This document shows, one piece after another, positions 7,595 to 16,136 of a DNA stretch of 27,085 nt. The stretch comes from an uncultured Archangium sp. (lineage in GTDB: Bacteria; Myxococcota; Myxococcia; Myxococcales; Myxococcaceae): assembly GCA_946479335.1 (NCBI GenBank), contig CAMLFP010000024.1:1-27085 (forward strand), in the 5' to 3' direction. The stretch's first letter is position 1. Every line of letters begins with the position of its first letter. Both the position numbers and the translations under genes were made by a program. The notes beneath the pieces were generated by a model. It made no database searches. It was given only the letters and a program-made list of their open reading frames with translations, and had not been told where the DNA came from.

Positions 7595-9144
7595 CGCGAC
7601 CGCCGGAAGAGCCAGATGATGAGCCCGAGCGCCACCAGGCCCGTCGGGAGCACGTCCATCGACAACACGCGGATCGCGTCGACCTGATCTGCGGTGAGGT
7701 CGATGGTGCTGATGTCGCGATCAGGCGGGCGGATGGTGATCTTCTGCACCTGCTGCGTGGTCCACGCGAGCGCGTTGAAGACGAGGTTCAGGTTCGCCGG
7801 GTGCCCCAGCGAGCGCGTCAAGACGTCGCTGTCGCCGAACACCACGAGGCGCGTCTCCTCCGCCCGGCGCGAGGGCGCTGACGCCGGCCTCGACACCGCC
7901 GCGGCGAGGGTCAACGTGCCCGTGCGTTCGCCTTCTTCCGGTTGGGGGTCTTCGCCGGGGTTGAGGTCGGCCCACGCGTACGGCGTGGTGGTGAGCAGCG
8001 GCTCCGCCTTCACGTCAGGCAGCGTGTCTTCACGCAGCAGCGTGAGCGCCCGCGCGGTGAGGAAGATGGCGTTCATCTGCTCGCGCAGCAGCGTGCGGGT
8101 GATCTCGTGCTCCGAGAAGAAGGGCGTGTAGATGATGAACGGCTGCTTCGGGTTCACCTTCACGTCGGCCACCATCCCCGGCTCGAGCTGCACCGCGTAC
8201 TGCGCCAGCAGCGGCTCGAGGCCGGTCTCGACGTTGGGCTCCGCGAAGTAGAGCAGGCGGCCGCCCTCGGCGAGGTAATCGGCCAGCAGCTTCACCTCGC
8301 CGTCGGCGAACTTCCCGCGCGGCCCGGCGATCAGCACCGCCGACGCATCACGGGGGATCGCCCCGGCGCTGACGAGGTTCAGGTTCTCCGGCGCGTAGCC
8401 TTCGTCGATCAACAACCGGTTCAGCGTCGCCAGCGACGCCTGGATCGCCTCCTCCGAGTCGTTGAGCGGCTGCACCGGGATCTCCCCGTGGCCGAGCAGC
8501 ACGTAGAGCTTCTGCGTGCCCACCGCCTGCAGCTTCAGCAGGCCGTTGGTGAGCTCCTGCTCGGCGATCTGCGGCACCGAGAGGCGCTCGAGGTTCAACA
8601 CCGTGAACTGCTCGCCGTCGACCAGCACCGCCGCCGGTTGCCCCTGGTGGATCTTGTACTCGTTGGCGAGATCCGGAGCGCGGCGCGGGTCCTTCACCTC
8701 GTACGTGAACTTGTCGGTGACCTGCGCGTAGCGCTTGAAGAGCCCCTCCGCCGATTCAGGCGCGGGCCCTTCGGAGAACGCGATGATCTTCACCGGGCGC
8801 TGGAGGCCCTCGAGCGTCTTCTTCGTCTGCGCCGAGAGCGAGAAGATCTGCTTGGCGGTGACGTCCCACGTCGGCGACTTCTTCGCGACGATGTAGTTGA
8901 GCGCGGCCAGCAGCGCGATGAAGGCCAGCAGCAGCCCCACCGACGACGAGAGGAAGAAGGTCGAGCGCAGCGCCGAAGTGCCGGTGCCGCGCGCGGTGAA
9001 AGCCCACACCGCCACCAGCGCGACGCCGAGCACCAGCTTGCCGACCAGCCACCACACCGAGGTGGTGGCGAAGAGGGTGATCAACGAGGTGCCGATCAGC
9101 AGCAGCCCCAGCGCGCCCGCGATGCGTCCCAGCGTGGTCTTCAT
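7591..9144 (-). CDS. GldG-like ABC transporter auxiliary protein (ABC_transp_aux)
   Basis: This is about 517 aa. Two or three N-terminal membrane helices (to about residue 90) precede NYIVAKKSPTWDVTAKQIFSLS, the typical GldG lead into the periplasmic domain. That domain shows YVLLGHGEIPV, a DASAVLIAGPRGKF block and GGRLLYFAEP, as in GldG/IFT52-like folds. A C-terminal helix (VALGLIIWLF) ends in RRSR. The start is ATG 9144. It overlaps the permease stop as ATGA and has GAGGTGG just upstream; an earlier in-frame ATG at 9189 would run 45 bp into the permease gene and has less support. Homologues work with GldA/GldF-type ABC proteins, in gliding of Bacteroidota and in uncharacterised export in other phyla. 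The substrate is unknown. Confidence 0.9.
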   Translation of the reverse strand: MKTTLGRIAGALGLLLIGTSLITLFATTSVWWLVGKLVLGVALVAVWAFTARGTGTSALRSTFFLSSSVGLLLAFIALLAALNYIVAKKSPTWDVTAKQIFSLSAQTKKTLEGLQRPVKIIAFSEGPAPESAEGLFKRYAQVTDKFTYEVKDPRRAPDLANEYKIHQGQPAAVLVDGEQFTVLNLERLSVPQIAEQELTNGLLKLQAVGTQKLYVLLGHGEIPVQPLNDSEEAIQASLATLNRLLIDEGYAPENLNLVSAGAIPRDASAVLIAGPRGKFADGEVKLLADYLAEGGRLLYFAEPNVETGLEPLLAQYAVQLEPGMVADVKVNPKQPFIIYTPFFSEHEITRTLLREQMNAIFLTARALTLLREDTLPDVKAEPLLTTTPYAWADLNPGEDPQPEEGERTGTLTLAAAVSRPASAPSRRAEETRLVVFGDSDVLTRSLGHPANLNLVFNALAWTTQQVQKITIRPPDRDISTIDLTADQVDAIRVLSMDVLPTGLVALGLIIWLFRRSR

Positions 9145-9950
9145 GTCCACCTCTGGGCTTCGAGGGAGCGGTGCGTGAGCATCAGACACAGCGCGATCAC
9201 CGAGCCGAAGAAGACGAAGGGCCGCAGATCGAGGATGCCCTGCATCAGCGGCTTGAGCTGCTCGTCGAACGACAGGTACGCGAGGATGGAGCGGAACGGC
9301 TCATCGACGTTGGGCGCGATGGTGCGAAGCAGCATCCACGCCAGGGCGATGCCGAACGAGACGAACGCCGCCACCATCTGCGACTCGGTGAGCGAGCTGA
9401 TGAACATGCCGATCGCCATGTTGGTCGCGCCCCACAAGAGCAGCGCCGCGTAGCCCAGCAACACGGTGTTCCATTCAAGCGAGGAGCCCGACTCGGAGCG
9501 CCCGACCAGCGAGAGGATCACCGGGAAGACGATGGTGAGGCCCAGCGTCATGGTGATCACCGCCACCGCGCCGAGGAACTTGCCCAGCACGATCTCGATC
9601 GGGCGGATCGGCGCGGTCATCAGCAGGTCGAACGTCTTGTTGCGGCGCTCTTCAGCGAACAACCGCATCGAGAGGAACGGCGCGACGAACATCGCGACCA
9701 CCAGCACCGCGCCCCACAGCGGCAACACGACGCCGTCGGTGAGGTTGCGGAACATCTGCGTCTCGTGCGGCATGTCGGCCCAGCCGCGCGGCATCGAGCG
9801 CGCCCGCTCGTGCACCTCGTGGAAGTCGTGCAGCGCTCCGAGGAAGAAGAACGCGCTGATGAGCGACATCACCGCGAACACGACCCACGCCCACATGGTC
9901 GTGAGGTGCGAGACGAGCTCCTTCTTGAAGATGGCGAAGATGGTGCGCAT
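9141..9950 (-). CDS. ABC-2 family permease (GldF-like)
   Basis: This 269-aa integral membrane protein has about six hydrophobic helices. It begins MRTIFAIFKKELVSHLTT, a cytoplasmic helix followed by the first membrane span. After the long first loop comes FLSMRLFAEERRNKTFDLLM, the EER-type coupling motif of ABC-2 permeases, then IRPIEIVLGKFLGA. This is the GldF/NosY-like pattern. It is the sole permease in the operon, so it probably dimerises. GGAG stands about six bases before the ATG. It starts 3 bp after the ATPase stop and ends in a 4-bp overlap with the GldG-like gene. Confidence 0.93.
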   Translation of the reverse strand: MRTIFAIFKKELVSHLTTMWAWVVFAVMSLISAFFFLGALHDFHEVHERARSMPRGWADMPHETQMFRNLTDGVVLPLWGAVLVVAMFVAPFLSMRLFAEERRNKTFDLLMTAPIRPIEIVLGKFLGAVAVITMTLGLTIVFPVILSLVGRSESGSSLEWNTVLLGYAALLLWGATNMAIGMFISSLTESQMVAAFVSFGIALAWMLLRTIAPNVDEPFRSILAYLSFDEQLKPLMQGILDLRPFVFFGSVIALCLMLTHRSLEAQRWT

Positions 9951-9953
9951 CGA

Positions 9954-10670
9954 TCACTCCGCAGTGAGCTGGATGAACTTGTCTTCCAGCCCGGTGTCTT
10001 TGCCGCCCGTGAGGTTGGCCATGGTGTCGTCGGCGACGATCTTCCCCCGGTGGATGATCAACACCTGCTCACAGATGGCTTTGACCTCCGCGAGGATGTG
10101 CGTCGACAGCACGACGGTGTGCTGCCCCTTGAGCGACTTGATGAGCTCCAGCACCTCGCGGCGCTGGCGCGGGTCGAGCCCTTCGGTCGGCTCATCGAGG
10201 ATCAACAACGCCGGGTTGCCCAGCATCGCCTGCGCGATGCCCACGCGCTGCCGGTAGCCCTTCGACAGCGTGCCGGTCAGCCGATCGAGCTCCGACACGA
10301 GGCCGGTGCCCCGCGCGACGCGGTCGAGCTCCGCCTTGAGCTTCGACGACGCGACGCCCTTCAACTCCGCCACGAACTTGAGGTACCCGCGCACCGTGAG
10401 CTCCGGGTAGAGCGGCGGCGTCTCCGGGAGGTAGCCGATGCGACGCTTGGCCTCGAGCGGCGCTTCGAAGAGATCGAACCCCGCCACCCGCGCCTTGCCT
10501 GACGACGGCGGCATGAACCCGGTGAGGATCTTCATGGTCGTCGACTTGCCCGCGCCGTTGGGCCCGAGGAAGCCGACGATCTGCCCGTCTTTGACGCTGA
10601 AGTTCAGCGCGTCAATCGCGACACGGTCCCGGTACTTCTTGGTGAGGTTCTCGACCTCGATCATCGCCAT
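9954..10670 (-). CDS. ABC transporter ATP-binding protein (GldA-like)
   Basis: This is the motor of the ABC operon, about 238 aa. Walker A is GPNGAGKST (residues 36-44), the signature is LSKGYRQRVG (135-144), Walker B is LLILDEP (155-161), and the switch His191 is in LSTHIL. The Q-loop position reads YLPETPPLY, with Glu in place of Gln, as in many GldA/NatA-like exporters. The start is ATG 10670 or, two codons on, ATG 10664; GAG in the preceding CGAGCGCC is a weak ribosome-binding site for either. The open frame continues upstream to 11207 but would overlap the divergent aspartate kinase, so that extension is rejected. It is the first gene of a four-gene minus-strand operon. Confidence 0.95.
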   Translation of the reverse strand: MAMIEVENLTKKYRDRVAIDALNFSVKDGQIVGFLGPNGAGKSTTMKILTGFMPPSSGKARVAGFDLFEAPLEAKRRIGYLPETPPLYPELTVRGYLKFVAELKGVASSKLKAELDRVARGTGLVSELDRLTGTLSKGYRQRVGIAQAMLGNPALLILDEPTEGLDPRQRREVLELIKSLKGQHTVVLSTHILAEVKAICEQVLIIHRGKIVADDTMANLTGGKDTGLEDKFIQLTAE

Positions 10671-10737
10671 GGCGCTCGGGGATACAGCATGGCCGCGCAT
10701 GTGCAAGTGAGGTATTCGCCCGCGGGCAAGGAGCCAC

Positions 10738-11889
10738 ATGCAACGCATCGTCGTCCAGAAGTTCGGTGGGTCATCGGTCGCTGGCGCCGAGAAACTCCGC
10801 AAGGTCGCCGCGCGGGTGAAGGCGCGCCGTGACGAAGGCTGGAAGCTGGTGGTGGTGGTCAGCGCGATGGGCGACACCACCGATGAGCTCCTCGGGCTCG
10901 CGAAGCAATTGAGCGCCGACCCGCCGCGCCGCGAGCTCGACATGCTGCTCAGCTGCGGCGAGCGCATCTCGATGGCGCTGCTCTCGATGGCGCTGCAGGA
11001 GCTCGGCGTGCCCGCCATCAGCTTCACCGGCAGCCAGAGCGGCATCATCACCGACACCTCGCACAGCCAGGCGCGCATCATCGAGGTGAAGTGCGCGCGC
11101 ATCGAGGAGGAGCTCGAGAAGCACAAGGTGGTGATCGTCGCCGGGTACCAGGGCGTCTCGAAGGCGCGTGAAGTGACGACGCTGGGCCGCGGAGGCTCCG
11201 ACACCACCGCCGTCGCGCTCGCCGCCGCGCTGGGCGCTGACTGTGAGATCTACTCCGACGTCGACGGCGTCTTCTCCGCCGACCCGCGCGTGGTGCCGAG
11301 CGCCGCGAAGCTCGAGGCGCTCAGTTTCGAAGAGATGCAGGAGCTCGCCGCCGCCGGCGCGAAGGTGCTCAACGCGCAGGCCGTGGAGTTCGCGCGCGAG
11401 AAGGGCATCGTGATCCACGCGCGGTCGACGCACACCGCAGGCACCGGCACCGCGATTCAGGCCACCAGCGCGCCGAGCCGGGTGAAGGGCGTCACCGGCG
11501 ACGCGGAGGTCTGGGGCTTCTCCACGAAGGCGTCACCCGACGCGCTGCTCGAGCTCCTCGACGCGCAGCAGGTGAAGGGCCGCAATCTGATCGCGCACGA
11601 AGGCGGCGCGCTGGTGATTGTCCCCCTGCAAGACGTGCACGGGCCCGACGCGCTGCGCGCGAAGCTGCCCTCAGAGGTGCGGGTGCTCGATGACGTCGGC
11701 ACCGTGACCTGCGTGGGCACCGGGTTGAACGCCGACTGGTCGATCTCGCGGCAGGCGCTCCACGTCGCGCGCGCGGCGGGCGCGGAGGTGCTCGGCAGCT
11801 ACGCATCGGCGCTGCAGTTGACGCTGGTGGTGAAGCGCGAGCACGTGAAGCCGCTGACCAGGGCGCTGCACGAGGCGCTCATCGGCTGA
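10738..11889 (+). CDS. lysC: Aspartate kinase
   Basis: Aspartate kinase phosphorylates L-aspartate, the first step to lysine, threonine, methionine and diaminopimelate. The N terminus [19 protein letters not shown] is the family nucleotide-binding motif. [33 protein letters not shown] and [18 protein letters not shown] are catalytic-domain hallmarks. AAGGAG sits four bases before the ATG. The length of 383 aa is somewhat below the usual 400-410 of monofunctional enzymes. The shortfall lies in the regulatory C-terminal half (from about residue 245), where the first ACT unit lacks the usual loop with a DKPG-type turn. The second ACT-like unit ([13 protein letters not shown]) is clearer. Only 67 bp separate it from the divergent ABC operon, so there is no room for a lysine riboswitch. 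Identity is certain; altered feedback control is an inference. Confidence 0.95.
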   Translation: MQRIVVQKFGGSSVAGAEKLRKVAARVKARRDEGWKLVVVVSAMGDTTDELLGLAKQLSADPPRRELDMLLSCGERISMALLSMALQELGVPAISFTGSQSGIITDTSHSQARIIEVKCARIEEELEKHKVVIVAGYQGVSKAREVTTLGRGGSDTTAVALAAALGADCEIYSDVDGVFSADPRVVPSAAKLEALSFEEMQELAAAGAKVLNAQAVEFAREKGIVIHARSTHTAGTGTAIQATSAPSRVKGVTGDAEVWGFSTKASPDALLELLDAQQVKGRNLIAHEGGALVIVPLQDVHGPDALRAKLPSEVRVLDDVGTVTCVGTGLNADWSISRQALHVARAAGAEVLGSYASALQLTLVVKREHVKPLTRALHEALIG

Positions 11890-11890
11890 T

Positions 11891-14020
11891 TCAGAAGTTC
11901 ACGCCGTCACCCGGCTGCGGGATCTGCAGCGAGAGCGGTGTCGATTCGTAGCCGTACAGCTGCCGGTAGATGAACAGGTCGGCCGTCACCTGCTTCACGT
12001 AGCCGCGCGTCTCCTTGTACGGAATCTGCTCGACCCACTCATCGAGCGGTTGTTCGCCGCGCTCGCGCGCCCACTTCGCCACCGCCGACGGCCCGCCGTT
12101 GTACGCGCCGGCCACCAGCGTCGGGTGCTTGAGCCGCGTCATCAGCGCGTGGAGGTACCAGGTGCCGAGGCGGATGTTCCACTCCGGCAGGTAGAGCTCC
12201 GCGTCATCTGCGGGGGGGAGCTTCAGCTCGCTCGCGATGCCGCGCGCCGTCGGAGGGATGAGCTGCATCAACCCGCGCGCGTCGGCGCTCGACGTCACCT
12301 GCGGCGCGAACGCGCTCTCCCGCCGCATGATCGCCCACGCCAGCGCGGGCTCGATGCCGTTCTGCGCGCTCCAGCGCTCGACGCTCTCGCGGAACGCGCG
12401 TGGGTACATGAGCGCCAGCGCCTCCGGCGTGCGCTGCGAATACACCGCGCCCCAGAGGTACCGCGCCGCGAGGGTGTGCGCGGCGTTGAAGTCACCGAGC
12501 GACTGCAGCGCGTGGCCCCAGGTGAGCGCGTCGGTGGCGCCGACTGACGAGAGCGCACGCGAGACCTCCTGCGCCGCGTCGCGGAAGAGCCCGTTGGTCG
12601 CGAGCAACGAAGCGAGCTGGAGCGCCGCGGGCTGCTTCACCTCCAGCGACTTCGGCGCGATCGTGAAGGGCAGGGCGGTGTTCGCTCCGCGCGCGTTCAA
12701 CCGCTCCGTGGCGAGCAGCCCGTAGAACGTGCCGGGGAACTGCGTCACCACGTTGCGGTACTCGGCGTCGACGTCGAACGCGCCGCTCCCTGCGTCTGCC
12801 GTCGACGCGCTCAGCTCGCCCGTGCGCGCCGCCCAGTACGCCGCCTGCGCCACCAGCGACGACTTCGGGAAATCGGCGCCCAACGACTGCAACACCTCGC
12901 GGGCCTTCGCGGAGTCACCCGCGCGGATCAGCGAGAACGCGCGGAACCAGCGCGCCTCATCGCGCTTCTTCGAGCGCTCGTGCTTCACCTCGAAGGCCTC
13001 GAACTCCGTCACCGCCTGCGGCAGCTCCCCGGCGCTCATCGCCAGCCACGCGGCGAGGTAGCCCGCTTCGTCGGCGTTCGGGTCGTTGGGGTACGTGTCG
13101 TCCAACTGGTGGAAGGCCTGCCGCGCGCCCGCGTTGTCATTCAGGCGCATCAGCCGCTTCGCTTTGATCAACAGCGCCTGCGCCGCGACGTTCGGAGGCC
13201 CCTTCGCCGCGAGCTCGAGCGCCGCGAGGGCCTCGGCGTCGCGCTCCTTGCCGCGGGTCAACAACGCCTGCCCACGCAGCAGCGCGCACTGTGCCTCTTT
13301 GCCCTTCGGAATCGTCAGCGCGTCGAGCGCCGCGAGGCAGCCCTTCGGATCACCCGCGTTCAGCAGCGCCTGCGCCCGCGAGAACTGCTCGTCGAAGGTC
13401 AGGCTCCAGGCGCCGGCGTCTTCGAGCCTCTTCTTTGCCAGCACGCCGTGCGGGTGCGTGGGGAACTGCAGCGCCAGCGTCCTCCAGTCGGCCCGTGCCA
13501 GCGCGGTCAGCTTCAGCGCCTCGCGCGTCAACGCGCGCGTCAAGAGCAGCTCCGGAGAGCCCGCCACGCCGGGGTCCTTCTCCAACAGCGCCTTCGCGCG
13601 CGCGGGCTGACCGAGCTCCAGCGACAGCTCCGCGAGGCGGCGATCGATCTTCACCGCGAGCCACGGCGGCGCCGTCTTCCGCGCCTTCGTCAGCGTCTTC
13701 ACCGCCGTCGGCTTGTCACCCGACCAGGCCTGCGCCTCACCGAGGTACCACCCGTGGAAGGCCTCCAGGCCACGCGGAGGCTTCGCGCTCGACAGCCTGA
13801 TCAGCGCGCCCGCGGCGTCACCCGACGACAACTCCAGCACTCCGGTCAGGAGCGTGAGCTTTTCTAACCCGGCACATTTGGCCGCCTCACAGGCGCTGGT
13901 TTCGGCGCGGGACTGTTCGAGCGCGGAGGGCCGTTGAACGCGCACGGCCTCAAGAAGTGCAGGGGATTGGCCCCACGAGGTCGCGCTGATCAGCGAGCCG
14001 AGCAGCGCAAAGCGCAACAT
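11891..14020 (-). CDS. Soluble lytic murein transglycosylase (SLT family) with TPR-rich N-terminal region
   Basis: This is about 709 aa. A signal peptide (MLRFALLGSLISATSWGQS) leads to the periplasm. A long alpha-superhelical region of TPR-like hairpins (about residues 40-520) resembles the U-domain of Slt70. The catalytic domain follows: AWAIMRRESAFAPQVTSSAD with catalytic Glu568, then ARGLMQLIPPTARGIA, LYLPEWNIRLGTWYLHALM, VAGAYNGGPSAVAKW and ETRGYVKQV. The enzyme cleaves the MurNAc-GlcNAc bond of peptidoglycan to form 1,6-anhydro ends. The start at ATG 14020 is chosen over the longer frame to 14185 because it begins the signal peptide and has GGTGAG a few bases upstream. Its stop lies one base from that of the convergent aspartate kinase. 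Confidence 0.95.
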   Translation of the reverse strand: MLRFALLGSLISATSWGQSPALLEAVRVQRPSALEQSRAETSACEAAKCAGLEKLTLLTGVLELSSGDAAGALIRLSSAKPPRGLEAFHGWYLGEAQAWSGDKPTAVKTLTKARKTAPPWLAVKIDRRLAELSLELGQPARAKALLEKDPGVAGSPELLLTRALTREALKLTALARADWRTLALQFPTHPHGVLAKKRLEDAGAWSLTFDEQFSRAQALLNAGDPKGCLAALDALTIPKGKEAQCALLRGQALLTRGKERDAEALAALELAAKGPPNVAAQALLIKAKRLMRLNDNAGARQAFHQLDDTYPNDPNADEAGYLAAWLAMSAGELPQAVTEFEAFEVKHERSKKRDEARWFRAFSLIRAGDSAKAREVLQSLGADFPKSSLVAQAAYWAARTGELSASTADAGSGAFDVDAEYRNVVTQFPGTFYGLLATERLNARGANTALPFTIAPKSLEVKQPAALQLASLLATNGLFRDAAQEVSRALSSVGATDALTWGHALQSLGDFNAAHTLAARYLWGAVYSQRTPEALALMYPRAFRESVERWSAQNGIEPALAWAIMRRESAFAPQVTSSADARGLMQLIPPTARGIASELKLPPADDAELYLPEWNIRLGTWYLHALMTRLKHPTLVAGAYNGGPSAVAKWARERGEQPLDEWVEQIPYKETRGYVKQVTADLFIYRQLYGYESTPLSLQIPQPGDGVNF

Positions 14021-14037
14021 CACTGTCTCACCCCGGT

Positions 14038-14067
14038 TTGACATTCGTAGAGCCACTGCCGTACATC
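14038..14067 (+). promoter_or_regulatory. Candidate sigma70-type promoter for the small Zn-ribbon gene
   Basis: A perfect TTGACA (14038-14043) is followed after 18 bp by TACATC (14062-14067), a poor -10 match. It would give a leader of roughly 85 nt before the ATG at 14158. Only the -35 half is convincing. Confidence 0.3.
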
Positions 14068-14085
14068 GCTGCCCGCTTAACGCAA

Positions 14086-14113
14086 GTAGTCCCACTCGTA
14101 GTCCCGTAGTCAC
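14086..14113 (+). repeat. Three copies of GTAGTC in a divergent intergenic region
   Basis: GTAGTC occurs at 14086, 14098 and 14106, the first two as GTAGTCCC and the third as GTAGTCAC. The steps of 12 and 8 bp are not helical multiples. They lie between the lytic transglycosylase start (14020, minus) and the small-protein start (14158, plus). They may be regulator binding half-sites or a local duplication. Confidence 0.4.
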
Positions 14114-14157
14114 CACTCGGGGAACACCGCAGAAAAGCCGGGAGGCCGAAACCGCAC

Positions 14158-14391
14158 ATGAAGCCGTGTCCGACCGAACTTCCACAGAGCATCAACCCTG
14201 AAGCGGGGCCGAAGCGCCTCGGGGTTGAGCATCACCGCAACCTTGATTGCGCCCACTATGACAACTGCCTCGATGAGGCGGTGCGCCGTGGGTGGCAGTC
14301 GTTCACCTGCATCAAGTGCCCGTTGTACGCGCTGCCTTCTGCGCAGCAGGCGGGCATCGAGTCGTTCGCGACTCAGCGCCGCGTCGTCTGA
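14158..14391 (+). CDS. Small Zn-ribbon-like protein, family not recognised
   Basis: This 77-aa protein has Cys31-x5-Cys37-x13-Cys51-x2-Cys54, plus Cys4 and His25, His26 and His33. That is enough ligands for one structural zinc. Around them is a conserved-looking core (LDCAHYDNCLDEAVRRGWQS), and the sequence reads as a true protein rather than an antisense shadow. No signal peptide or membrane helix is seen, so it should be cytoplasmic. The ATG at 14158 has GGGAGG 12 bases upstream, a long spacing. It is a stand-alone gene: divergent from the transglycosylase and followed by a strong terminator. The function is unknown; a zinc-dependent adaptor or nucleic-acid-binding protein is only a guess. 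Confidence 0.75.
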   Translation: MKPCPTELPQSINPEAGPKRLGVEHHRNLDCAHYDNCLDEAVRRGWQSFTCIKCPLYALPSAQQAGIESFATQRRVV

Positions 14392-14414
14392 CAGCCGCAG
14401 CGCCGTTCGAAAGG

Positions 14415-14452
14415 AAACGCCTCTCGGCTCACGCCGGGGGGCGTTTTGTTTT
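14415..14452 (+). terminator. Rho-independent terminator, probably bidirectional
   Basis: AAACGCCTCTCGGC (14415-14428) pairs with GCCGGGGGGCGTTT (14433-14446) around a TCAC loop. The stem is 14 bp, with two G-U pairs. TTTTGTTTT follows on the plus strand. On the minus strand it begins a few bases after the TAA of the response regulator at 14451 and is followed by a weaker T-rich stretch, so it may end both convergent transcripts. Confidence 0.9.
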
Positions 14453-16136
14453 ACGGGGCCTGCAGTGTCACCACGCCGCGGCGCAGGAGATCCTTGAGGC
14501 ACTCCTCGATCTCGATCGGCGAGGTGTCGAGCCGCGCGATGATCTCGCGGGGCATCAGCTTCTCCTCGCAGACCAGCCGCGCCAGCTCCAGCGAGTCCCT
14601 GGGGCCGACCGCGCGGTACACCTGGTACAGCTCCTCGTGCACCGTCAGCTGGCGCGCCGAGAGCAGCAGGTTCTCGCGCACGCGGCGCTCGTTCTCGTTG
14701 AGCGTCTCGACTGCGCGGGTGATCGAGCTCTCGGTGTCACCGGTGAGGTTGGCCGGCGGTGCCTGGCGCGCCCCGTCGAACGAGCCCTGCGCGGCGCGGC
14801 TGGCGATGAAGGCGTTGAGCGCGCGCTCGCCGGTCGCGGTGTACTGACCGGCCACGCCGCTCGCGTGCGTCAGCACTCCGTGCTCGAAGCCCAGCGTGTA
14901 CGCGGCCCAGCCGTCCTTCGCGCTGAGCACGCCCGACTTCTTGCGCGCCGCCAGCTCCCGGAGCACCCACTGCGGCCCGAGGGTGTGGATGGCGAGCTGC
15001 TCGGTCTGATTCAGCTGCAGCGCCGCCTGCGCCGCCCGCCGCGGCTCGAGCAACTTCTGCATGTGCGAGACGATCGCGTCGAGCTTGGTGCCCTTCGAGA
15101 GGTACGCCTGCGCGCCCGCGTCGACCGCCCGCAGCGACTCACGGTAGTCGTCGTGCGCCGAGAGGAACGCCACCGGCAGCTCGCGCGTGCGGAAGTCGTC
15201 GCGCAGCGCGCGCAGCATGCCCCAGCCGTCGAGGTGCGGCATGTTGAGGTCGGCCAGCACCGCGTCGAAGCGCTGGGTGGTGGCCAGCTCGCGGCCCTCG
15301 GCGCCGTCGTTCGCGGTCGACACGCTGAAGCCGTGCTTGGCGAACAGCCGGCTGAACATGGTGAGGATTGCGGCGTCGTCGTCGACGAGGAGGATGCGTG
15401 CCCCCGCGGGCGCCGGGCTGGGCCGCACGTCGACCACCTCGCCCACGGGCGTCTCGCCGGTGATCACCTCGCCGACCTCGATCACCACCCCCGCGCCTTC
15501 GCTGTGCGCCCCGCTGACCTCGGAGAAGCTCCAGCGCACCGCGCCCTGCTTGAGCATCGCGTCGAGCGCCGACTGCCCATGCGCCGCGAGGAAGGAGGCC
15601 TGATCCAGCTTGCCGTACACGAAGCTGGCCTTGCCCTCGGTGCTGGTGCGCGGGTTGGTGATCAGCACGCCGGTGCGCCGCGTGCGCCGGAGGTGATCGA
15701 CCAGCCGCGCCAGCCCCGCCTCGTCGACGTGGCCCGAGCCCACGCCGTTGCGCGCGGGGAGCTCGTTCCACAGCGCCTGAATCGCGGCGATGTGATCATT
15801 CGAGAAGGGCGCCTGCAGCAGCGCGGTGACGCCGGTGCGGAACCCGTTCACGAACGGCCCGTCGGTGACGTCGTTGGCCACCACGATCACCGGGAAGCGC
15901 GCGCTCGCGACGTCGGCGCTGAGCGTGTCCAGCACCTGGATGGCGAAGTTGCTCGACAGCTCCGCGAAGAGCACCAGCAGCTCGGGCTTGAGCTGCGTGA
16001 TGCCCGCCGCGATCTGCCGGCGGTCGGAGACGAAGCGGTAGAACACACCGCGCTCGTTGAACGCCGCGGCGATGGCCTGCTGCGCCTCGCGGTTTTCATC
16101 GATGCCCAGAATCGACGGAGCCCCCGGACCGATCAT
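14451..16136 (-). CDS. Response regulator with degenerate receiver, two PATAN (DUF4388)-like modules and one true receiver
   Basis: This is about 561 aa. Residues 8-125 look like a receiver (ILGIDENREAQQAIAAAF, LLVLFAEL, FPVIVVANDV) but lack the phosphoacceptor Asp. Residues about 136-225 form a PATAN/DUF4388-like module (TGVLIT...GKASFVYGKLDQASF). Residues 246-365 are a complete receiver: Asp252-Asp254 pocket, phosphoacceptor Asp296 in LADLNMP, Ser326 and Lys348. A second PATAN-like module spans about 380-455 (VLRELAARKKSGVLSAKDGW). A helical tail (about 470-561) resembles a winged helix. The start is ATG 16136, overlapping the CAP gene stop as ATGA with no ribosome-binding site, so translation is probably coupled. 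No histidine kinase is adjacent. The output is unknown; PATAN modules usually act in protein interaction. Confidence 0.88.
   Translation of the reverse strand: MIGPGAPSILGIDENREAQQAIAAAFNERGVFYRFVSDRRQIAAGITQLKPELLVLFAELSSNFAIQVLDTLSADVASARFPVIVVANDVTDGPFVNGFRTGVTALLQAPFSNDHIAAIQALWNELPARNGVGSGHVDEAGLARLVDHLRRTRRTGVLITNPRTSTEGKASFVYGKLDQASFLAAHGQSALDAMLKQGAVRWSFSEVSGAHSEGAGVVIEVGEVITGETPVGEVVDVRPSPAPAGARILLVDDDAAILTMFSRLFAKHGFSVSTANDGAEGRELATTQRFDAVLADLNMPHLDGWGMLRALRDDFRTRELPVAFLSAHDDYRESLRAVDAGAQAYLSKGTKLDAIVSHMQKLLEPRRAAQAALQLNQTEQLAIHTLGPQWVLRELAARKKSGVLSAKDGWAAYTLGFEHGVLTHASGVAGQYTATGERALNAFIASRAAQGSFDGARQAPPANLTGDTESSITRAVETLNENERRVRENLLLSARQLTVHEELYQVYRAVGPRDSLELARLVCEEKLMPREIIARLDTSPIEIEECLKDLLRRGVVTLQAP

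Noticed and set aside
7942..10502. Two long plus-strand open frames opposite the ABC operon
   Set aside because: Arg/Glu/His-rich shadow translations without domain motifs.
10671..11207. N-terminal extension of the ABC ATPase
   Set aside because: It would lie across the divergent aspartate kinase gene, and the family N terminus begins at 10664-10670.
14021..14185. N-terminal extension of the lytic transglycosylase
   Set aside because: The signal peptide and ribosome site place the start at 14020; the extension would overlap the small Zn-ribbon gene.
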